Positions 32,051-37,081 of a stretch of DNA of 37,081 bases are shown here, piece by piece. Each line of letters opens with the position of its first letter. The stretch's first letter is position 1. A program made the translations under genes and the position numbers. This DNA comes from Rhodobacterales bacterium (lineage in GTDB: Bacteria > Pseudomonadota > Alphaproteobacteria > Rhodobacterales > Rhodobacteraceae), in the NCBI GenBank assembly GCA_026400325.1, contig JAPLPF010000120.1, forward strand, positions 1-37,081, read 5' to 3'. The notes below the pieces were generated by a model. That model made no database searches. It saw only the letters and a program-made list of their open reading frames with translations, and was not told where the DNA came from.

Positions 32051-32482
32051 ATGGAAAATGACCCGCTACTGTCGGCCTGGCAGCGGCATTCTGCGGCAGC
32101 CTTCGGTTTTGCCTCACGCGCGGGGCGACGGATGAAACTGGGTCTGGCCGAGGTGGCCGCGCTGGAACTGGTGCAGACGCTGGGGCCGCTCACGCCCGGG
32201 CAGATCGGCGCGCAACTGGCGATGCCGTCCGGGTCGGTCACGGCATTGATCGACCGGCTGGAGGCCAAGCGCTTTGTCGAGCGCAAGCCGAACCCGAAGG
32301 ATCGGCGCGGCTATCTGATCGTGCTCAGCCCGCAGGCCTGGGACCGCGCGGGGCTTGACCTCTTGCCGATGGCCGAAAGGATTGCAAAACTGGCAGCTCA
32401 ACTGCCAGCGGGCGACCGGGCAGTCGTTGCGGCTTTCCTTGACCGATTGAGCGTGCTGCTTTCGGACGCAGCGCGGCGCTGA
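32051..32482 (+). CDS. MarR-family transcriptional regulator
   Basis: This is a winged-helix DNA-binding protein of the MarR type, usually a dimeric repressor released by small ligands or oxidation. The 143-residue product has the typical DNA-binding core: LTPGQIGAQLAMPSGSVTALIDRLEAKRFVERKPNPKDRRGYLIVLSPQ spans the recognition helix and the wing with DRRG. No cysteine redox switch is visible. ATG at 32051 is preferred over a TTG at 31994; GAGAG lies upstream. It is divergent from the mipA-tspO-like pair, its most likely target by position. Confidence 0.85.
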   Translation: MENDPLLSAWQRHSAAAFGFASRAGRRMKLGLAEVAALELVQTLGPLTPGQIGAQLAMPSGSVTALIDRLEAKRFVERKPNPKDRRGYLIVLSPQAWDRAGLDLLPMAERIAKLAAQLPAGDRAVVAAFLDRLSVLLSDAARR

Positions 32483-32494
32483 CCGAATACGGCG

Positions 32495-33442
32495 TCAGAC
32501 GGTCGACACCGCACATTCCGGCAAAAGGCGCATCACGTCTTCCAGACGGCAAAGCTGGGTGGCGTCGGTCATGACGGCGGCAGACGCGGCGGCCGAACCA
32601 AGCGCCAGCGCCTCGGCATTGGTCTGGCCGCGTGACAGGGCAAGCACGAAGGCCGCAACGAAGCTGTCTCCGGCCCCGACGGTGGACCGGACCCGCACTT
32701 TTGCGGCACTTGCGAACAGGCGCTGGTCCTTGTCGGCCAGCACGTTCCCCTCGGCCCCGCGCGCCACGATCACCGTCCTTGCCACGCCATTTCGAACCAG
32801 GGACTGGGCGAACTCGGCGGTGTCGGCCAGTGTCGGCAGGGATCGCCCGGCAATTTCCTCGCCTTCCGGCCCGTCCATGCGTAGGACCTCCAGCCCGGGG
32901 ATCGGGTGGCGTATGGCTTCGGTCAGGGTGGAGCCGGAGGTGTCCAGCACGACGCGCGTCTCGGGCATCGAAGCTGCAAGCTTGGCCGGGAAATCCACCG
33001 GGACACCGGGGGGCTGACTGCCCGAGATCACCGAAAGACCGCCAGGCCGCGCGGTGGCGCGCAGCAAAGTGAAGACGCGTGAGCGTTCCGTCTCGCCCCA
33101 GACCGGACCGGGCAGCATGAAGCGGAACTGCTTGCCTGTCGTGGCCTCGTTCACGGTCAGCGACTGGCGCGTCTCGCCGGGGCCAAGGATCGACAGGAAG
33201 GTGACGCCTTCGCCACGGATAAGCCCGGCCAGCCGGTCGCCGGTCAGACCGCCGATGGCAACAAGCGCCAGGCTGTCGCCGCCAAGTGCCTTGATCGCCC
33301 GGCTTACGTTCAGGCCACCTCCGCCCGGATCGAGAAGCGGTTCGGAACACCGCAGCTTGTGGCCGGGTATCATCTCATGCACCTCGGTCGCCATGTCGAG
33401 CGCGGGGTTGAGCGTGAGGGTCAGGATCGGGCTTTGGGTCAT
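32495..33442 (-). CDS. pfkB: PfkB-type sugar kinase (6-phosphofructokinase 2 / 1-phosphofructokinase group)
   Basis: This ribokinase-family ATP-dependent kinase closely follows E. coli PfkB in layout. It has ILTLTLNPALDMAT, LRCSEPLLDPGGGGLNVSRAI, the hexose-phosphate-binding middle (VISGSQPPGVPVDF), and the catalytic-base/anion-hole signature STVGAGDSFVAAF (residues 253-265). Length is 315 residues. The usual ATP-site KPNxxE motif is replaced by RMDGPE (188-193), which is odd and may alter activity or metal binding. AGGTG precedes the start. No other sugar genes are adjacent, so fructose 6-phosphate is the likely but unproven substrate. It converges with the marR-type gene. Confidence 0.87.
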   Translation of the reverse strand: MTQSPILTLTLNPALDMATEVHEMIPGHKLRCSEPLLDPGGGGLNVSRAIKALGGDSLALVAIGGLTGDRLAGLIRGEGVTFLSILGPGETRQSLTVNEATTGKQFRFMLPGPVWGETERSRVFTLLRATARPGGLSVISGSQPPGVPVDFPAKLAASMPETRVVLDTSGSTLTEAIRHPIPGLEVLRMDGPEGEEIAGRSLPTLADTAEFAQSLVRNGVARTVIVARGAEGNVLADKDQRLFASAAKVRVRSTVGAGDSFVAAFVLALSRGQTNAEALALGSAAASAAVMTDATQLCRLEDVMRLLPECAVSTV

Positions 33443-33555
33443 GCGGCACCTGTGGCTGTTACCGCTATCATAGACCCTTGCCGCAGAAATGGAACTGCCC
33501 CCGACGGAGAGCGCCGGGGGCAGAATTCCTGGGCAGAAAGTGTGGGTCGCTCCGA

Positions 33556-34488
33556 TCAGCCGTTCAGCATCAGCTGGTAGCTGGCCGGCACAAAACGGAA
33601 GCCGTCACCCGCAGCCTCGACGAAGCCAACCCCCGGAAAGGGCATGTGGTAGCCGACAAAGGGGATGCGGTCGGCGGCGATCTGGCCAAAGACCGCGCGG
33701 CGGGTTGCTGCAGCGGCGGGTTTGTCGGCGTCAAAGCGCACTTCCCAGTCGGGCTTTTGCAGCGACCAGACAAAGTGGTTCGCGGTATCTGCGATGATCA
33801 TCAGGCGCTGACCGTCCGATTCGACCTGATAGACCATGTGGCCCGGGGAATGGCCGAAGGCGTTCATGCCGGTGATCCCCGAGGTCACGCTGCCGCCGTC
33901 ATCCAGAAAGCCGATCTTGTCGTTGAGCGGCTTGACGTTCTTGTCAAAGCCTTCGTTGGCGGCCCCGGCCCAGTAGTTGTGTTCCACCGCGCCGGTCACG
34001 TAGCGGGCGTTCGGGAAGGTCGGCGTCACCCCGTCCGCGCCCATGAGCCCGCCGATATGGTCGCCGTGCATGTGGGTCAGCACCACGACATCCACCATGT
34101 CCGGGGTCATCCCGGCGGCGGCCAGCGCGGCAAGCGTGCCTTCGGCGGCAAGGCCGGTATCGAAAAGTATGATCTCTGCCCCGGTGTTCACCACTGTCGG
34201 GGTAAAGAAGCTTTGGATACGATCCGCCGGAATGAAGTTGGCGGCGGAGAGGGCCGCGAATTCTTCGGGCGTCGCGTTGGTGCCGAAGGTTTCCTGCGGC
34301 TTGTCGCCGGCGCGGGTTCCGGCAAGAAGGGTCGTCACCTCGAAACTGCCCAGCTTGAAGCGGTTCCACGGCGCAAAGCCGGAGCCCTGCATGGTTTCCT
34401 GGGCAAGGGCGGGGCGGGTCAGAAGCGTGGAGGCAAAGGGCATGGTGGCACCGGCGAAAAGCGCCTGACGGCGGGAAAGGGTGGGCAT
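33556..34488 (-). CDS. Tat-exported metallo-beta-lactamase-fold hydrolase
   Basis: The 310-residue product begins MPTLSRRQALFAGATMPFAS, a twin-arginine signal (SRRQALF), so it should be folded with metal before export. The MBL core follows, with THMHGDHIGG (H139, H141, D143, H144), a later histidine in NAFGHSPGHMVY, and the metal-bridging aspartate in IIADTANH. The subclass, lactonase-like or other hydrolase, cannot be resolved. The start at 34488 follows AGAGGA. An N-acyl-homoserine-lactonase function would be notable given the luxI in the window, but nothing in the sequence proves it. Confidence 0.88.
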   Translation of the reverse strand: MPTLSRRQALFAGATMPFASTLLTRPALAQETMQGSGFAPWNRFKLGSFEVTTLLAGTRAGDKPQETFGTNATPEEFAALSAANFIPADRIQSFFTPTVVNTGAEIILFDTGLAAEGTLAALAAAGMTPDMVDVVVLTHMHGDHIGGLMGADGVTPTFPNARYVTGAVEHNYWAGAANEGFDKNVKPLNDKIGFLDDGGSVTSGITGMNAFGHSPGHMVYQVESDGQRLMIIADTANHFVWSLQKPDWEVRFDADKPAAAATRRAVFGQIAADRIPFVGYHMPFPGVGFVEAAGDGFRFVPASYQLMLNG

Positions 34489-34617
34489 CGCGTCCTCTTT
34501 CGGTTTGGCATCTCGGGATGGCAAAAGGTAGCGCGGTGAACAGGATTGTCCGCTCGTGGCAGCATCAACGGCTGCGCGACCCTGCACATCGGCTGTGCGG
34601 CTGCGCCGAGACCCGGA

Positions 34618-35028
34618 TCATTCCCACCAGCGGTCGACGGCTGCGATGTCGTCGTCGGACCAGCCAAAATGATGGGCGAGCTCATGAATGACCACATGGC
34701 CCACCAGGTCCTGCAGGGACACGTCGCCACGTTCGGCCCATTCGTCCAGGATCGGGCGACGGAACAGCCAGACGACATCGGGCCGCGTCATCTGGTCCGC
34801 GGTCGATTTTTCGGTCAGGGGGATGCCTTCGTAAAGTCCTGTCAACTCGAAAGGGTCGTTCAGGCCAAGCTCTTCGACCACCTCGTCACTGGCGAAATCC
34901 TCGATCCGAAGATGGACCAGGGTCGCAGGCTCACGGAACGGGGCGGGAAGGGTCGACACCGCCTCATGGGCAAGCTGCTCGATCAGCGCGAGGGACGGGG
35001 CAATGCTGTCGGGCGAGGGATTGGTCAT
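34618..35028 (-). CDS. zincin-like minimal metallopeptidase family protein
   Basis: This small cytosolic protein is of the minimal-metalloprotease family (TTHA0227-like). The 136-residue product ends with HVVIHELAHHFGWSDDDI, an HExxHxxGWSDxD zinc site. The N-terminal half has LVHLRIEDFASDEVVEEL and LTGLYEGIPLTEKST. ATG at 35028 lacks a clear ribosome site. Proteolytic activity is not proven in this family. It lies 129 bases upstream of the MBL-fold gene in the same direction. Confidence 0.88.
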   Translation of the reverse strand: MTNPSPDSIAPSLALIEQLAHEAVSTLPAPFREPATLVHLRIEDFASDEVVEELGLNDPFELTGLYEGIPLTEKSTADQMTRPDVVWLFRRPILDEWAERGDVSLQDLVGHVVIHELAHHFGWSDDDIAAVDRWWE

Positions 35029-35118
35029 GCGCGGAAGATAGTGGGCCGTCGGGCCCGGGGAAAGGGGCGCATGCGCGCGACTTTTCTGGCAGGATATGAA
35101 CCGGACAGGGAGACTGCA

Positions 35119-35547
35119 ATGGCAAAGGACGCAAAGACAAAGCCTGCGCCACTGGACCGGGTGACGTGGCTGGCCGCAACGAACGAGGCTCGGAGGGCAG
35201 AGGCCGAGCGGTTGCTGGGGCTTTTTACAGACGTGACCGGCTGGGAGCCCCGGCTTTGGGGGCCCACGATTGCGGGCTTCGGGCGGTAAGTCTATCGGTA
35301 CGAAAGCGGGCACAGTGGCGAAAGCCTGGTCGCGGGCTTCGCGCCCCGCAAGGCCGAGATCTCGATCTACGGGGTGACGGGCGGGCCAGAGGCCGAGGCC
35401 TTGCTGCCAGCACTTGGGCCGCATCGGATGGGGAAGGGCTGTCTGCATGTCAAGCGGCTGGCATTGGTGGACGATGCGGTGCTGCAGGCCCTGATCCGGG
35501 CGGGGGTGAAGGACCTGTCGGCGCGCTGGCCGGTCTACCGGGTGTGA
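35119..35547 (+). pseudogene. DUF1801-domain protein interrupted by an in-frame TAA
   Basis: The reading frame starts at ATG 35119 with AGGGAGA upstream. It runs MAKDAKTKPAPLDRVTWLAATNEARRAEAE (split here by the domain start) to WGPTIAGFGR, then hits TAA at 35287-35289. The same frame continues without shift as VYRYESGHSGE, GFAPRKAEISIYG, GKGCLHVKRLALVDDAVLQALI and SARWPVYRV to TGA at 35545. Family members read FGRY or FGxY at this point, so TAA most likely replaces a tyrosine codon (TAC/TAT). A single substitution or a base-call error explains it. DUF1801 proteins have a YdhG-like fold of unknown function. Confidence 0.8.
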
Positions 35548-35683
35548 CCTCCGCAGTGGGTGCCGTCGCGCGGGGCATCGAGCCCCTTGCGACGGCGTTG
35601 CCACGGCAAGTGGCAGCGGCGGCGCAAACTGGACAATGCCGGGGGCTTGTGACAGGGAAGAGCCTTCCAAGGAGCCCGCTGTC

Positions 35684-37009
35684 ATGACTGTCACCACCCG
35701 CTTTGCCCCCTCGCCCACCGGATGGATCCATGTGGGCAACCTGCGCACCGCGCTGATGAACTATCTGATTGCCCGGCAGAACGCGGGGACATTCATCCTG
35801 CGGCTGGACGACACGGATCAGGAGCGGTCAAAGCCGGAGTACATCGACGGGTTGAAGGAAGACCTTGCCTGGCTGGGCATCCGCTATGACCGGATCGAGC
35901 AGCAGTCCAAACGGATGGCGCGATACGCCGAGGCGGCCGAGCAGTTGAAGGCGGCGGGACGGTTCTATGAATGCTTCGAGACCCCGGTCGAGCTGGACCT
36001 GAAGCGCAAAAAGCAGCTGAACATGGGCAAGCCCCCGGTCTATGACCGCGCGGCGCTGGGCCTGACCGAAGCCCAGAAAGAGGCCTTTCGCGCCGAGGGG
36101 CGGCAAGGCTACTGGCGCTTCAAGCTGGACCAGGAGCGGATCGAGTGGGCGGACGGGATCATCGGCGACATCTCGATCGACGCCGCAAGCGTCTCGGACC
36201 CGGTGCTGATCAAGGCGGATGGGCAGGTGCTTTATACCTTCGCCTCATCGGTCGATGATGTGGACATGGGGGTCACGCACATTGTCCGGGGCGCGGACCA
36301 TGTAACGAACACCGCGACGCAGATCCAGATCATGAAGGCGCTGGGCGGGGTGCCGCCGACCTTTGCGCACCATAGCCTTCTGACCGGTCCGCAAGGCGAG
36401 GAATTGTCCAAGCGGCTGGGTGTTCTGTCGTTGCGCGACCTGCGCGCCCGCGGGGTGGAGCCGATGGCGCGCTTGTCGCTGATGGCGCGGCTGGGGTCAT
36501 CGAAGCCGGTGGAACTTGCCGGGTCTATGGAGGAACTGATCGAAGGGTTCGACATCAGCGCGTTCGGGGCGGCACCGACGAAATTCGATGCGGAAGATCT
36601 GTTCCCGCTGACACGGCACCATGTGCAGGGGCTGCCGTTCGCGGCGGTGGCAAAGCGGATTGCCGCGCTGGGCGTGCCCGAGGCCGAGGCCGAGGCGTTC
36701 TGGGCCGTGGCCAAGGGAAACATCACGATCCTGAATGATCTGGACGGTTGGTGGCAGCTTTTCCGGGACGGCGCCGAACCGGTGATCGAGGAAGCGGACC
36801 GGGATTTCGTGGCCCAGGCGCTGGCGCTTCTGCCCGGGCAGCCCTGGACCACGGCGACATGGTCCGAGTGGACATCTGCGGTGAAAGAGGCCACGGGGCG
36901 CAAGGGCAAGGATCTGTTCCGCCCCTTGCGCCGCGCGCTTACGGGCCGCGATGCGGGGCCGGAGATGGCGGATGTGATGCCGATGTTGCGCAAGCCGCCA
37001 AGGGTCTGA
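35684..37009 (+). CDS. gltX: glutamyl-tRNA synthetase
   Basis: This class I aminoacyl-tRNA synthetase charges glutamate onto tRNA-Glu, and probably tRNA-Gln, for translation. Glu-tRNA also feeds tetrapyrrole synthesis only in organisms using the C5 route, which most Rhodobacteraceae do not. The 441-residue product opens TRFAPSPTGWIHVGNLRTAL with the HIGH-equivalent HVGN (16-19). It carries the RLDDTDQERS segment and the KMSKS-equivalent ELSKR near residue 243. The C-terminal anticodon region is all-helical and no zinc cysteines are seen. AGGAG precedes ATG 35684. It may be one of two gltX copies, as is common in alphaproteobacteria. Confidence 0.95.
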   Translation: MTVTTRFAPSPTGWIHVGNLRTALMNYLIARQNAGTFILRLDDTDQERSKPEYIDGLKEDLAWLGIRYDRIEQQSKRMARYAEAAEQLKAAGRFYECFETPVELDLKRKKQLNMGKPPVYDRAALGLTEAQKEAFRAEGRQGYWRFKLDQERIEWADGIIGDISIDAASVSDPVLIKADGQVLYTFASSVDDVDMGVTHIVRGADHVTNTATQIQIMKALGGVPPTFAHHSLLTGPQGEELSKRLGVLSLRDLRARGVEPMARLSLMARLGSSKPVELAGSMEELIEGFDISAFGAAPTKFDAEDLFPLTRHHVQGLPFAAVAKRIAALGVPEAEAEAFWAVAKGNITILNDLDGWWQLFRDGAEPVIEEADRDFVAQALALLPGQPWTTATWSEWTSAVKEATGRKGKDLFRPLRRALTGRDAGPEMADVMPMLRKPPRV

Positions 37010-37023
37010 GATCGGGGCTTGTC

Positions 37024-37080
37024 CCGGGGGGCTGTCAGCCCCCCGGACCCCCCGAGGATATTTGTGCAAATGTGAAAGGG
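37024..37080 (+). terminator. hairpin with conserved tail after gltX
   Basis: CCGGGGGGCTG (37024-37034), single T, CAGCCCCCCGG (37036-37046) is a perfect inverted repeat 14 bases after the gltX stop. It is followed by GAGGATATTTGTGCAAATGTGAAAGG-type sequence (about 37054-37079) matching the element at 21046-21101 in the same orientation relative to the upstream gene. Confidence 0.6.
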
Positions 37081-37081
37081 C

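Noticed and set aside
1-37081. Mobile element or genomic-island signature
   Set aside because: No transposase, integrase, phage gene, tRNA-flanking direct repeat or compositional break was recognised.

Overview
The window is about 37 kb of GC-rich DNA from an alphaproteobacterium, almost certainly family Rhodobacteraceae (Paracoccaceae). Three things point there: the order rplO-secY-adk-rpsM-rpsK-rpoA-rplQ with adk and rpsM as neighbours, an Aap/Bzt-type amino-acid transporter, and an ATP12-type F1 assembly chaperone. The genus cannot be named from the sequence alone. Coding density is very high. I see no rRNA, tRNA, CRISPR array, insertion sequence or prophage. No gene-free stretch exceeds about 250 bases.

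Layout. (1) 1-5947: a frameshifted GFA-family gene, then the end of the ribosomal-protein/alpha operon (L15, SecY, adenylate kinase, S13, S11, RNA polymerase alpha, L17). It has two good internal sigma-70-type promoters, an internal hairpin, a 44-bp double palindrome, and a strong terminator after rplQ. (2) 6122-7373: a LuxR/LuxI acyl-homoserine-lactone quorum-sensing pair directly behind that terminator. (3) 7500-11871: rarA, a convergent polysaccharide pyruvyl transferase, then the overlapping trio crcB / RluA-family pseudouridine synthase / ATP12 chaperone. (4) 12110-17160: the aapJQMP acidic/amide amino-acid ABC importer plus a small membrane protein. (5) 17168-21039: a tesA / ybbA / ybbP cluster in which the ybbA ATPase has lost its Walker B segment and its reading frame. 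(6) 21108-24899: a kinase-fold protein, then divergent hemC and hemE with a perfect TGTCA-N8-TGACA site between them (the CrtJ/PpsR-type motif), then an EamA-type exporter. (7) 24896-28383, minus strand: a four-gene cluster of a secreted 19-repeat MORN protein, a sterol-desaturase-family membrane enzyme, an 8-Cys ferredoxin-like protein and a SixA phosphatase. (8) 28520-37009: nadE and a small overlapping gene, a TspO-like/MipA pair divergent from a MarR regulator, pfkB, a Tat-exported metallo-beta-lactamase-fold protein, a zincin-like minimal protease, a DUF1801 gene broken by an in-frame TAA, and gltX.

Most genes are housekeeping or metabolic. I did not find a clearly new biological system. 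The most informative observations are the predicted tetrapyrrole control site between hemC and hemE, the ybbA lesion beside an intact 837-residue permease, and the two-repeat superperiod with a phase slip in the MORN protein. Others are the palindromic element inside the alpha operon, a shared hairpin-plus-tail element behind two genes, and three independently broken genes in 37 kb, which are either true decay or sequence errors.
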